From NCBI RefSeq assembly GCF_016101585.1, contig NZ_JACFQG010000005.1:84478-148477 (forward strand): 64,000 nucleotides of DNA. Reading direction: 5' to 3'. The position numbers and the translations under genes were made by a program. The DNA comes from Bifidobacterium polysaccharolyticum. Its GTDB lineage: Bacteria > Actinomycetota > Actinomycetes > Actinomycetales > Bifidobacteriaceae. Positions within the stretch are counted from its first letter, which is position 1. The number at the start of each line of letters is the position of its first letter. Positions 17,718 to 26,837 of the stretch are shown piece after piece. The notes beneath the pieces were generated by a model. The model did no database searches, was not told the DNA's origin, and was given only the letters and a program-made list of their open reading frames with translations.

Positions 17718-18662
17718 ATGGAACCCATGAATGGCAAGCTGAAGGTTCACGGACATTTCAACGGCCTGAAAACGACGCTTTTGTTCGCCCTTATGTGGGC
17801 CGTTATCATGCTCATCTGGTGGCTGACCGGCGGTCGCCAGGGGACGCTGGGCATCTATATCCTCATAGGCCTGGCCACCACTTTCGGATCCTACTGGTTC
17901 TCCGACAAGGTGGCGATCGCCTCCATGCATGCCCGGCCGGTCAGCGAGCAGGAGGCTCCCGACCTCTACCGGATCGTCCGAGAACTGTCGGGGAGAGCCG
18001 GCAAGCCCATGCCCCGCATCTACATTGCACCCACTGACTCGCCCAACGCTTTCGCTACAGGCCGCAACGAGCGCCATGCTGCCGTCTGCTGCACCCAGGG
18101 GATCCTGCGCATCCTCAACGAGCGAGAGATTCGCGGGGTGCTGGGCCACGAGCTCATGCATGTCTACAACCATGACATCCTGACCTCTGCCGTGGCTTCG
18201 GCCATGGCTACGGTCATCACCTACCTGGGTTACTCCCTCATGTATTTCGGCGGTGACAGCCGGGACAGGGATAGTGATTCCGGCGTCTTCGGCCTCCTGG
18301 GCGTGCTGATCAGCTCGATTCTGGCCCCTCTGGGTGCTTCCCTGATCCAAATGGCCATTTCGCGCACCCGTGAATATGACGCCGACGAGGACGGCAGCCG
18401 GCTGACTGGGGACCCGGCGGCTCTGGCGTCGGCGCTGAACAAAATATCCTACGGGTCTCAGGCTGCGCCTATGCCGCAGACCGCCGGCACCCAGAGCGCC
18501 GCTGCCATGATGATCGAGAATCCCTTTTCCGTCAAGGGATTCAGCAGGCTCTTCTCCACTCATCCGCCCACCGATGAGCGCATCGCCCGCCTGATGCAGA
18601 TGAGTCAGGAGATGGGGCAGACCCAGGTGAATTCCGGGCATGGAGCTCAGGTGGGGTACTGA
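17718..18662 (+). CDS. htpX: HtpX membrane zinc metalloprotease
   Basis: About 314 residues. Two membrane helices lie near the N-terminus (LLFALMWAVIMLIWWLTG and GIYILIGLATTFGSYWF). The zinc site HELMH is at 144-148, followed by two further hydrophobic segments and the third ligand Glu in REYDADEDG. HtpX degrades damaged membrane proteins. The start is uncertain: TTG 17709, ATG 17718 and ATG 17727 are in frame and none has a clear ribosome site; ATG 17727 begins with the conserved NGKLKVHGHFNG. The gene lies between the toxin-like pair and a two-component system, without visible functional linkage. Confidence 0.92.
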   Translation: MEPMNGKLKVHGHFNGLKTTLLFALMWAVIMLIWWLTGGRQGTLGIYILIGLATTFGSYWFSDKVAIASMHARPVSEQEAPDLYRIVRELSGRAGKPMPRIYIAPTDSPNAFATGRNERHAAVCCTQGILRILNEREIRGVLGHELMHVYNHDILTSAVASAMATVITYLGYSLMYFGGDSRDRDSDSGVFGLLGVLISSILAPLGASLIQMAISRTREYDADEDGSRLTGDPAALASALNKISYGSQAAPMPQTAGTQSAAAMMIENPFSVKGFSRLFSTHPPTDERIARLMQMSQEMGQTQVNSGHGAQVGY

Positions 18663-18709
18663 GAGGTCGAGCAGTTTTACGTCCCTGTCGATAGGAGATG
18701 ATGCCTGGG

Positions 18710-19369
18710 ATGACGGAGACCATCAATCTGGCCATCGTCGACGATCAGGAGCTGGTCAGAGCAGGACTGGTCTCGATACTGGCTGATGAGGACGATATCA
18801 AGATTGTCGCGGATGCAGCCAGTGCCCGGGAGCTTCTGGAGCACCCTCGCCTGAGAGATGTCGATGTGGCCCTGGTTGACTGCCGTATGCCTGACATTGA
18901 CGGGATTCGCCTCATCGACATCTTGCGTAAGAGAGGACTGAAAGCCCGATGCATCGCACTGACGGCATTCGACGAGGATGAGAACCTTGTGGGAAGCATC
19001 AAGGCTGGAGCATATGGGCACCTGCTCAAAGACGCCGATGCAGAGGAGATCATCGGCACCGTGCATAGGGTCTATAGGGGTGAACGCGTCCTCGGGACTG
19101 CAGAGTCGGGTAGGCTGATGGACCTCATCAGCAGGGAAGGCGAACCGTCGCAGCTTGTCAAAGCAGCGGGAGGAGTCAACGTAGCCGACGACTTCGATCG
19201 GACTGACCGTCAGATCATCGACATGATTGTGGCTGGTTTAACCAACAGGGAGATTGCCGATCATCTCTGCCTGTCCCTGGGCACGGTCAGAAACCGCGTC
19301 AGTAGCATTTTCGACAAAACCGGCGTGCGCAATCGCACCGAGTTGGCCATGACCTCAAGGCGGTCATGA
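18710..19369 (+). CDS. NarL/LuxR-type response regulator
   Basis: 219 residues. The receiver domain has acidic pocket Asp11-Asp12, phosphoacceptor Asp57 (VALVDCRMPD) and Lys107 (LLKDAD). A LuxR-type helix-turn-helix lies near the C-terminus (IIDMIVAGLTNREIADHLCLSLGTVRNRVSSIF). Three ATGs (18698, 18701, 18710) follow AGGAG; 18710 is chosen because the receiver begins immediately after it. The stop overlaps the start of the histidine kinase gene (ATGA), so the two form a cognate pair. The probable targets are the downstream ABC exporter genes, as in bacitracin- or nisin-type stress modules. Confidence 0.9.
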   Translation: MTETINLAIVDDQELVRAGLVSILADEDDIKIVADAASARELLEHPRLRDVDVALVDCRMPDIDGIRLIDILRKRGLKARCIALTAFDEDENLVGSIKAGAYGHLLKDADAEEIIGTVHRVYRGERVLGTAESGRLMDLISREGEPSQLVKAAGGVNVADDFDRTDRQIIDMIVAGLTNREIADHLCLSLGTVRNRVSSIFDKTGVRNRTELAMTSRRS

Positions 19370-20541
19370 GCCTGTCAGAAACTGAGTCGTCTCAGGAGCG
19401 GAAACCAGGGTCCCTCCCATACGTGGGCCTGGTGGAGGTCGCTTCGTTCTGCTGCTCCTTCCTGTGGTCAAAATATGGCAATCCTCTCAACTTCTTCCTC
19501 TTCCAGACGGTCATGGTGTCGGCCTGGCTGGGTTATAGGCTGATTCGGCGACGTATTCCTGCCCTCATTTGTGGGGGCCTTCTCATCGCGGTTTGTCTGG
19601 CAGCCACTCTCTTCGACAATCCGCCGCAGATGTTTCTCACCACCATCGTGACCGTGGATGTTCTCTTCGCCTTTCCGGAGATCTGGACCTGGGTCGCAGT
19701 AGGAGGGGAAATAGGGGTCTACATTCTGCATATGGCATGGAGGGGAGAATGGCGACGGGACTCCTGGGGCGATACGGTCCTGAACCTGGCTCTGATCGTC
19801 TTCTTCGCGGTGGCTTTCCTCTTTTACGCACGGGCCAGCCGTCTGCTCATTGAAAAGAACCGGCAGCTCGCCAGGCAGTCGCTCACAATAGAAAGCCTGG
19901 CCCTAGCTAAGGAGCGGGCAGAGATGGCCTCGCAGATGCATGATTCGATTGGTCAGTACCTATCGGCCATGCACATGGAGCTTGAGGCGGCGCAAAGGAC
20001 CCTGCACAAGGGTTCATCCATCGACCGGGCCCTCACCCATGTGATCAAGGCCGAAGACATCGATAAGAAGGCACTGGCTCAGGTACGTCAGCAGGCCAGG
20101 GCTTTGAACCCGGCTGCCTTTGGCGGGGAGCTGACCAAGGAGTCGATTGTCGGTCTGGCAGACTCCTTTGAATCCACAGGTCTGCATGTGACCGCTACGG
20201 TGAATGGGAGCCTGGAGGGCCTGTCATCGCAGAATAAGGTCCTTATCTACCGGGCCTTGCAGGAGACTTTGACCAACGTGGTCCGTCACGCACATGCCTC
20301 CTCCGCCTCGATTGTTATTGATCTGGCACCGAGAACCCTTCGCCTGTGTGTGACGGACGACGGGGTGGGTCCTGGCAAAGGGTCTGGTCGGTTTGTGCCG
20401 GGCTTCGGCCTGTCCTCCCTTGAGCAGAGGGTAAAGGACTTGGGCGGCTTCTTGCAGGTAGGACCGGCAGAGACAGCGGAGTCTTCCCGAGGTACCCGGG
20501 TAATACTCTCCCTTCCATTGACCGCGGATTCTTGCAGGTAA
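19366..20541 (+). CDS. Sensor histidine kinase, HisKA_3/NarX-DegS type
   Basis: 391 residues. The N-terminal half holds about five hydrophobic helices (residues 20-155) and no sizeable extracellular domain. A linker helix follows, then the dimerisation motif MASQMHDSIGQYLSAMHMEL with phosphorylated His192. The ATPase domain has an N-box around ALQETLTNVVRHAHAS and G-boxes DDGVGPG and GFGLSSLEQRV. Intramembrane-sensing kinases of this shape often pair with an ABC transporter that acts as the real sensor. Here the FtsX-type permease and ATPase follow directly on the same strand. Confidence 0.9.
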   Translation: MSLSETESSQERKPGSLPYVGLVEVASFCCSFLWSKYGNPLNFFLFQTVMVSAWLGYRLIRRRIPALICGGLLIAVCLAATLFDNPPQMFLTTIVTVDVLFAFPEIWTWVAVGGEIGVYILHMAWRGEWRRDSWGDTVLNLALIVFFAVAFLFYARASRLLIEKNRQLARQSLTIESLALAKERAEMASQMHDSIGQYLSAMHMELEAAQRTLHKGSSIDRALTHVIKAEDIDKKALAQVRQQARALNPAAFGGELTKESIVGLADSFESTGLHVTATVNGSLEGLSSQNKVLIYRALQETLTNVVRHAHASSASIVIDLAPRTLRLCVTDDGVGPGKGSGRFVPGFGLSSLEQRVKDLGGFLQVGPAETAESSRGTRVILSLPLTADSCR

Positions 20542-20634
20542 CTTCTGCAGTGCAGCGGACGCAGTGACATTTGTCCTCCTGATGGTGACATCTGTCGGTA
20601 GCATCTCCACTATCCGTCGATATAGCTTGGCCCT

Positions 20635-22623
20635 ATGCAATGGGCAGCAATAGGCGGTGAAAGGAAAGGACCCGGAACGGAAGGGGCTGAGGGGCGGAGT
20701 ATTAGGATCGGGTACATTCGCCTGGTGAATTCCTTGTGGAGGGGAAACCGCGGCCTGCAAATCCTGAACATCCTGGCTGGAGCCTGTCCCATGGCCTTGA
20801 TTCTCCTGGTTCTTGAGGCTATGGTCCGGGGAGGAGAGGGTGCCGATTCGACCACTCCGGTAGTCATGGTAGCCATCTTTCTGACGTCTTCAGCTTCCGT
20901 TTCCAAGACCATCAGCGACCATGCCTTCACTGCTCAATGGGACAGGCTCATGCGCATCCGTCTGCTGGGCGCCTCCCCCTGTCGGCTCCTGGGCTCGATA
21001 CTGGCCGTCCAAGGTCTCATGGCTGCCTTCTCAGGCCTCATTGGCGTGGCTCTGGGCGAGCTGATGAAGCCTCTGGCAAGGCCTGCCATGGCACGGCTGG
21101 ACATGCTTTTGCCGGAGCATGGCATCCTGCCAAACCTCTCCTCCATTCTTATGACGGTCCTGCTTTCCGTTTTGTGCCAATGTCTGGGCGCCATATTGGC
21201 TGCAGCGAGTGTCATCCGAGCTCGGCCCGATTTGCAGTCCATGCCCCGCTCTTCCGGGAGACGGCACCGCGCCCTGTCTACTGCGGCCATGCTCCTGGTG
21301 GTCCTTGCGACTTGCATGATGATCTACCTAAAGGGGACTGGAGCGGCCGCCGGCGGTATGGGCATCTTTTTGATTCCTCTCTTGGCATGGGCCTTGATAA
21401 GAGTGGGCAGACCCCTATTGAACCGAGCAGCGGGGGTCATCATGGCGGGTTACCCAAAAGGTCCTGTGGTCACCTTGGCTTTGCGCAATCAGGAGACCAC
21501 TAGGGCGGCCTCGCTCTTCACGATGGTGGTCGTCGCCACTGCAGTTGCCTGCGGACTTTTCGGCTTCTTGGGATACAGCGATGCCAATGCGCGCGCCTCT
21601 CTGACCACGGCTCTGGCAGGAGGGTCTGTGATCAGCCCGGTCGGCAGTGACCGAGGGGCCCTGGATCATTGGGCTGCCTATGTTCGGTCGCGCGATACTG
21701 ATCCTCTTATTCTGGCTCCTGCCACCGTTGTGCCTATGGCAAAGGACGGTGCGGGATGCGACCGGCAAATACGCCGGGCCGCCTCCTACTATCGTGGTGC
21801 CTCACGCCTTCAAATAGATGGCGATCTCAGTCGGATTTTTCCGTCGGCAGCTCTGCATCCTGCGCGGGATAGTACAGGATTGGACGGGCTCGATGGGGTG
21901 GTGGCTTCCAGTCCGGAGGTGGGTGCGGGTCTGTCCCTCGGCGCGCCGGTCTGTATTGATGATGGGAATGGACCAGCTCGACGGAGTCGGATTGCGGCTA
22001 TAGCTGACCTGCCGGGTGGAATGGGTCAGTATTTCATCCCCTCGCATCTATCTACTTCTACCTCCCGAAATGCATGGAAGACCGGATATGAACGTTGGGG
22101 CGGGCGCACTCCCCTGGCTCTGGTTTCGTCACAGGTGGGTGGCCGGGAGGTGCCGACAGGGGTCGTTGACCAGACGGCTGAAGCATGGGTGGCGAATCTG
22201 CCGACTGGCAAGATCTATGCACAGACCGGAGGGGAGGGGATGAAGGAAATGGCCGTCATCGTCTACCCGGTCTTGGTCATATGTGCCGTGGGCGTCCTGT
22301 CGCTGATCTTCACCATGGTTGAGGAGAGGCGTAGGACCAGGGCCGTGGCCGTCCTTCTTGATTTGGGAGTCTGGCGGTACGGATGCAGTGGGACGTTAAG
22401 GTACCTGAGCGAAGTCTTGCCGGCCTTCCTGCTGGCCTGCGCCGGTTCGCTCCTGGTTGTCAACCTCTGCTCTCACCCGCAGTCAGTCGAACTCTATGGA
22501 GGTATCTCCTTTTACTGTCCCGCTGGGCAGCTGGGTCTGCTTCTGGCGGTGGTCCTGGCGATGGGGCTGGTGGCCCTGGTCGCCCACATGATTTCCTATG
22601 TTCGTCTGGTCTGTCAGGGATGA
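20635..22623 (+). CDS. FtsX/MacB-like ABC transporter permease
   Basis: About 662 residues. One helix lies near the N-terminus (LQILNILAGACPMALILLVL), then three core helices (residues about 95-250), a long soluble segment (about 330-530), and three terminal helices after MAVIVYPVLVICAVGVLSLIF. This is the FtsX-superfamily topology of antimicrobial-peptide and lipoprotein transporters. The start is uncertain: this ATG lacks a ribosome site and the conserved part begins about 25 residues later (IGYIRLVNSLWRG). It lies 93 bases after the kinase and 132 before the ATPase gene, so a detoxification module under the upstream two-component system is likely. The substrate is unknown. Confidence 0.8.
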   Translation: MQWAAIGGERKGPGTEGAEGRSIRIGYIRLVNSLWRGNRGLQILNILAGACPMALILLVLEAMVRGGEGADSTTPVVMVAIFLTSSASVSKTISDHAFTAQWDRLMRIRLLGASPCRLLGSILAVQGLMAAFSGLIGVALGELMKPLARPAMARLDMLLPEHGILPNLSSILMTVLLSVLCQCLGAILAAASVIRARPDLQSMPRSSGRRHRALSTAAMLLVVLATCMMIYLKGTGAAAGGMGIFLIPLLAWALIRVGRPLLNRAAGVIMAGYPKGPVVTLALRNQETTRAASLFTMVVVATAVACGLFGFLGYSDANARASLTTALAGGSVISPVGSDRGALDHWAAYVRSRDTDPLILAPATVVPMAKDGAGCDRQIRRAASYYRGASRLQIDGDLSRIFPSAALHPARDSTGLDGLDGVVASSPEVGAGLSLGAPVCIDDGNGPARRSRIAAIADLPGGMGQYFIPSHLSTSTSRNAWKTGYERWGGRTPLALVSSQVGGREVPTGVVDQTAEAWVANLPTGKIYAQTGGEGMKEMAVIVYPVLVICAVGVLSLIFTMVEERRRTRAVAVLLDLGVWRYGCSGTLRYLSEVLPAFLLACAGSLLVVNLCSHPQSVELYGGISFYCPAGQLGLLLAVVLAMGLVALVAHMISYVRLVCQG

Positions 22624-22755
22624 GCAAAGCAGCCTGTGGTGGACTGGAAATAAGTGAGAGCGCCATGAAATGAGACGGAGTCTTACATTCGGCGGTTGTG
22701 AGCGGATGTTTTGAAAATTGCGTGTAAGAAGGCTGGGCGTGAGAAGGAGGGATGT

Positions 22756-23598
22756 ATGGAAACAGGACATGATGGATGGGATGCAAGAAAATCTCAGGTA
22801 ACTGCCCAGGGTGTGGGCCCGGATGGTGGCGGTACGGTCTTGCGGGCCAGGTCCGTTTGCTACGACTACTCGGAAAATGGACGACGCAGGCATCGTCTGC
22901 TGGGAAAGTCGTATGACAGGAATGGGCTGGCACCTCAAATCGGGCCAGTCAATATAGAATTGCAAGATGGCTGTATTACGGCCCTGATTGGACCCTCGGG
23001 ATGCGGGAAGTCCACTGTGCTCAAGCTGCTTGCCGGCATCCTGACCCCCTTGCGAGGTCAGATTTGGTATGAGCATCGGGATATTGCTCGGCAGCCGGAT
23101 TTTCGCCGGGCAAGGCTTCGCAGGACCGAATTCGCCTTCATTTTTCAGGATTACATGCTGGTCGATTCTTTGACGGTCGCCGAGAATATCATCCTGCCGC
23201 GGTCCTTGAATGGTTCAGCCACCGATGATGGTGCTGTACGTCGGGCTCTGGCCTGTGTGGACCTGCCGACCGGTGTAATGAGGCGAAAGGTGGGCGAGCT
23301 GTCAGGAGGTCAACAGCAGCGGGTGGCCATCGCTCGGGCCATGATCATGGATGCGCAGGTTCTCTTCGCGGATGAGCCCACCGGCAATCTGGATCCCAGA
23401 GCCCGTGAGGACACCCTTGATGCCATCCAAGCAGCCATGAGTGCGGGACTCAAGGCCAGCCTTCTGGTTACTCATGATGCCAGGGTGGCTTCCAGGGCCG
23501 ACAGAATTCTGTATATGCAGGATGGGAGGATTTGCGGTTCCTATCCCCATATGGATCAAGAGGATATAGAGCGGCTCCTTCTGTCCGGGTCGGAGTAG
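22756..23598 (+). CDS. ABC transporter ATP-binding protein (LolD/MacB type)
   Basis: 280 residues. It shows Walker A GPSGCGKST, Q-loop FIFQDYMLV, signature LSGGQQQRVAIARA, Walker B VLFADEPTGNLDP and the H-loop His in LLVTHD. This is the nucleotide-binding partner of FtsX-type permeases. The ATG at 22756 is chosen because AAGGAGG lies just before it; a TTG 45 bases upstream has no ribosome site. A ~35-residue insertion between the first strands (SENGRRRHRLLGKSYDRNG) precedes Walker A and is unusual for the family. The gene ends about 20 bases from the convergent nagA gene. Confidence 0.92.
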   Translation: METGHDGWDARKSQVTAQGVGPDGGGTVLRARSVCYDYSENGRRRHRLLGKSYDRNGLAPQIGPVNIELQDGCITALIGPSGCGKSTVLKLLAGILTPLRGQIWYEHRDIARQPDFRRARLRRTEFAFIFQDYMLVDSLTVAENIILPRSLNGSATDDGAVRRALACVDLPTGVMRRKVGELSGGQQQRVAIARAMIMDAQVLFADEPTGNLDPRAREDTLDAIQAAMSAGLKASLLVTHDARVASRADRILYMQDGRICGSYPHMDQEDIERLLLSGSE

Positions 23599-23618
23599 GA
23601 GGAGCCGCTGAGGTCGAT

Positions 23619-24926
23619 TCAAAGCTGAATTCTGTGCCCGTTACAGACCATGGTTTTGACGGACCAGTCAGCCGGGTTCAGGAGGAGGAGGTCGGCCGCA
23701 TAGCCGGGTGCCAGCAGACCCAGCGGAGCACCGGTGATCGGGTTGGAGCGGTCCAGTCCCAGGGCCCGGGCAGGTGTCAGCGTGGCGGCTTCCACGGCCT
23801 GGGGGGCTGGCAGGCCGATGGCCTGGATAGCTCTGCCGACTGCCACATCCAGGGTCAGGGTTGAGCCGGCGATGGCCCCGTTGGAGGTCAGACGGGCGTG
23901 GCCGCCCTTCACTATTACATCCAGGGAACCCAGCTTGTAGGCGCCGTCCTCGCAGCCGGTGGCCTCCATGGCGTCGGTGACCAGGGCTATCCGATGGGGG
24001 AAGAGCCTGAAGGCCAGGTCGACGCAGGGGTCCTGCACATGGAAACCGTCGTTGATCAGCTCGGCCGTAACCCGGCGGTCCTCCACGGCGGCTGGAATGG
24101 GGCCCGGCTGACGGTGGTGGATGCCGTTCATGGCGTTGAAAACATGAGTGAGTATACGGGCGCCGGCATCGAATGCGCGGCGGGTCTGGTCATAGTCGGC
24201 ATCGCAATGGCCAACCGCAGGCACCACACCGGACTCGGCCAGGCGGGATATGGCCTCGTAGCCATGGTCGCGCTCGGGGGCCAGGGTCACCTGGCGTATG
24301 CAACCGTCGGCAGCCTCCAGGAGATTGTCAAGAACTGCTGGTTCAGGATCGCGCAGGCACTTGGGATCATGTGCGCCCTTACGGGAGAGTGCGATGAAGG
24401 GCCCTTCCAAGTGGGCGCCCAGCACGTCGGGTCTGGAGTCCATGACCCTCTTGACTGAGCGCAGATTGGTGCACATCGTGTCGACCGGATTGGTGATCAG
24501 GCTGAGCACCTGCCTGGTTGTTCCATGGACCATATGGCAGGCCCTGGCTGTGCGAATGGCCTCTTCGCCGTCGTCAAATGAGTGAACCCAGCCGCCGTGG
24601 GAGTGGATGTCGATGAACCCGGGGGTGAGGATGAAGCTGGCTGCATCGATGAACTCAGCACCGTCCGCATTCACGTCATGGGTATCTGATCCAGGCTGGA
24701 AGGAGGGCGGCAGGCTGGGCAGGCCAGCGGCCCTCAGGGCGGATTCCAGGCTCTCTCTGCCTTGCCCGACCTGCTCAATCCTGCCATCCAGAGCCAAAAT
24801 CCAGCTGTTTTCCCTGATTCCTCGAGCGTCTATCAGCCTTGCGCCAGTCAGGACAAGGGGATGGACCGGTCCGTGGAGGGATGATTCAACCGCGAGCCCC
24901 GCCGACTCGTATGCTTCCTTGGACAT
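23619..24926 (-). CDS. nagA: N-acetylglucosamine-6-phosphate deacetylase
   Basis: 435-residue amidohydrolase. It has the metal motif HSHGGW following the conserved TPGFIDIHSHG, LEGPF with a metal-ligand Glu, GHCDADYDQ, THVFNAMNG, and the catalytic Asp in LVTDAMEATG. It removes acetate from GlcNAc-6-P to give GlcN-6-P for NagB. An N-terminal segment of about 85 residues precedes the barrel, as usual for the family. It is the last gene of a four-gene - strand operon, 14 bases after nagB. Expression is probably governed by the operator at 28200 and the divergent ROK regulator. Confidence 0.93.
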   Translation of the reverse strand: MSKEAYESAGLAVESSLHGPVHPLVLTGARLIDARGIRENSWILALDGRIEQVGQGRESLESALRAAGLPSLPPSFQPGSDTHDVNADGAEFIDAASFILTPGFIDIHSHGGWVHSFDDGEEAIRTARACHMVHGTTRQVLSLITNPVDTMCTNLRSVKRVMDSRPDVLGAHLEGPFIALSRKGAHDPKCLRDPEPAVLDNLLEAADGCIRQVTLAPERDHGYEAISRLAESGVVPAVGHCDADYDQTRRAFDAGARILTHVFNAMNGIHHRQPGPIPAAVEDRRVTAELINDGFHVQDPCVDLAFRLFPHRIALVTDAMEATGCEDGAYKLGSLDVIVKGGHARLTSNGAIAGSTLTLDVAVGRAIQAIGLPAPQAVEAATLTPARALGLDRSNPITGAPLGLLAPGYAADLLLLNPADWSVKTMVCNGHRIQL

Positions 24927-24940
24927 GTTTGGTTTGCCTT

Positions 24941-25729
24941 CTAGATGGACTGCCAGTCAGGCTTGTTGGCGTATGCCCACTTGTAGTAGTCGCGGTTGCG
25001 CAGGCGGGAGGCGGCGGCCTCGTCCACGATCACAGTGGCGTGGGGGTGCATCTGGAGGGCGGAGGCCGGGCAGAAGGACGATATGCCGCCTTCTACGCTC
25101 TCGGCAACGGCTTCCGCCTTACCGGCACCAAAGGCCAGGAGAACCAGCTGGCGTGCCTTGAGGATGGTCCCGATTCCCTGGGTGATGCAGTGGGTGGGCA
25201 CCTGATCCATGTCATTGTCGAAGAATCGAGCATTGTCGATGCGGGTCTGCTCGGTCAGTGTCTTGATGCGGGTGCCCGAAGCCAGGGAGGATCCAGGCTC
25301 ATTGAAGCCAATGTGCCCGTCTGTGCCGATGCCCAGGATCTGCAGGTCGACTCCGCCGGCATCCTTGATTGCCTGGTCGTACACACGGCCAGCGTCCTTG
25401 ATGGTGTCCAGGTTTCCATTTGGCACCTGCACCTTGGCAGGGTCCAGGCCCAGAGGCTCGACCACGGTCCGGTTGATGGTGGACCGGTAGGACTGGGGGT
25501 GGGCCGGATCCAGGCCAGCGTACTCGTCCAGGGCGAATCCGCGCACCTGGGAGACATCGATACCTTCCTTGTGAACTAGGTCGGCCAGCGCCTGGTATGC
25601 CGCCAGGGGGCTGGACCCCGTTGCCAGACCCAGCACGCAGTCAGGCTTGCGCCGGATCAGGTCGGCTGTGCAGCGGGCATAGATTTTCCCGGCTTCCTCC
25701 TGGGACTTGACGATGATGATTTCGGTCAT
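24941..25729 (-). CDS. nagB: Glucosamine-6-phosphate deaminase
   Basis: 262 residues. Typical NagB motifs are LGLATGSSPLAAYQAL near the N-terminus, LDEYAGLDPAHPQSYR with a catalytic-site Asp, GIGTDGHIGFNEPGSS, and EGGISSFCPASALQMHPHATVIVDEAAA. It converts GlcN-6-P to fructose-6-P and ammonia, feeding the bifid shunt. The start overlaps the stop of the ROK kinase gene by four bases (ATGA). The protein is about the usual length. Confidence 0.96.
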   Translation of the reverse strand: MTEIIIVKSQEEAGKIYARCTADLIRRKPDCVLGLATGSSPLAAYQALADLVHKEGIDVSQVRGFALDEYAGLDPAHPQSYRSTINRTVVEPLGLDPAKVQVPNGNLDTIKDAGRVYDQAIKDAGGVDLQILGIGTDGHIGFNEPGSSLASGTRIKTLTEQTRIDNARFFDNDMDQVPTHCITQGIGTILKARQLVLLAFGAGKAEAVAESVEGGISSFCPASALQMHPHATVIVDEAAASRLRNRDYYKWAYANKPDWQSI

Positions 25730-26832
25730 GATGCGATTTCCTTTCCAATAAGCTCAAATGGGCGGCTGTCGGCTGCCATGCGTCCTGCCAAGGCGGCACC
25801 GATGGCTGCGATGGGCAGGTCGGCTGGGGCCAGGCGCAACCGGTCGGGTAGCCTCAGCGAGGCGATGAAGTGGCTACAGGCCGCGCTCTTATTCAGATGC
25901 TCGGTGACCAGATCCAGCAGGGGCTGGCCGGTTTTGCTCATGCCACCGCCCAAGATGATGACTGCAGGGTCGATAGCCAGGGCCACGATCTGGACAGCCA
26001 GGGCAATGCCATGGCCGATGATGTCCTGGACTTCCTTGGCGTGCTGGTTCCCCTTGCTTGCCTGGGCAATCAGGTCAGGCAGGGGGTGGGCGATTCCCGG
26101 CCAAAGGGTTTCCACTGCCGCACCTGAGGCCACGGTCTCCAGGCAGCCGCACTGGCCGCACTTACAGGGGAACTGATGGGCATCCACTGAGATGTGGCCA
26201 ATTTCGCCGATTGCCCCGCTGGCTCCGTGTTCGATCCGACCCTCACGGATGATGCCCGCTGCCAGACCGGTGCCTAGGTTGATGAAGGCCACTACGTGGT
26301 CGTCCTGGTCGGGCAGGGCCCTGGGTCCGTCACGCCCAGGCTCTGATGCTGGTCGTCGGACCTGGTCCCGGGCAGCTTCGGAGTGGGGTGTGGTTCCAGG
26401 GGCTATCAGGGTGTTGTCAGCCTGCGAGGCGGCTCCCAGAGCAGCGATGTTGACATCGTTCTCGACGCGGACGGGCAGACCGGTCGTCTTGGCAACGGCA
26501 GGGCCCAGAGCCATGTGGCGGATTCCCAGATTGACTGCGTCGTCCACCATTCCACGGTTTGCATCCACGCGCCCCGGGATCCCCAGGCCTACGGTGACCG
26601 GCCCCCGATTCAGGCCAACCGGATCCAGTAGGTGGTGGATAAGTGTCACGGTGTCGTCATGAACCGCTTGGTTACCCTTGCGCGTGGGTATTCGGTGGCA
26701 AGCCAGCAGGCGCTTGTCGCCGTCTATGGCCACGCCTTCGATCTTGGTACCGCCAATGTCAATTCCTAGGCTGATCGGACCGGCCTGGACGCTATCTGTA
26801 TCCGCCTCGGGATGCGGGGTCGATGCTGCCAT
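25726..26832 (-). CDS. ROK-family sugar kinase
   Basis: 368 residues with ATP-binding DIGGTKIEG at the N-terminus, GIPGRVD, VENDVNIAALG, a phosphate loop in FINLGTGLAAGII, and the ROK zinc motif in HQFPCKCGQCGCLE. About 35 residues rich in Arg/Pro/Glu (TTPHSEAARDQVRRPASE...) are inserted before the LGTG strand, which is unusual. The ATG at 26832 is chosen: it lies 5 bases after the upstream stop and just before the conserved start, whereas the longer frame reads through the upstream gene. With nagA/nagB and an AGE-family isomerase, it probably phosphorylates GlcNAc, ManNAc, glucose or mannose; the substrate is not decidable. Confidence 0.85.
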   Translation of the reverse strand: MAASTPHPEADTDSVQAGPISLGIDIGGTKIEGVAIDGDKRLLACHRIPTRKGNQAVHDDTVTLIHHLLDPVGLNRGPVTVGLGIPGRVDANRGMVDDAVNLGIRHMALGPAVAKTTGLPVRVENDVNIAALGAASQADNTLIAPGTTPHSEAARDQVRRPASEPGRDGPRALPDQDDHVVAFINLGTGLAAGIIREGRIEHGASGAIGEIGHISVDAHQFPCKCGQCGCLETVASGAAVETLWPGIAHPLPDLIAQASKGNQHAKEVQDIIGHGIALAVQIVALAIDPAVIILGGGMSKTGQPLLDLVTEHLNKSAACSHFIASLRLPDRLRLAPADLPIAAIGAALAGRMAADSRPFELIGKEIAS

Positions 26833-26837
26833 GGATT

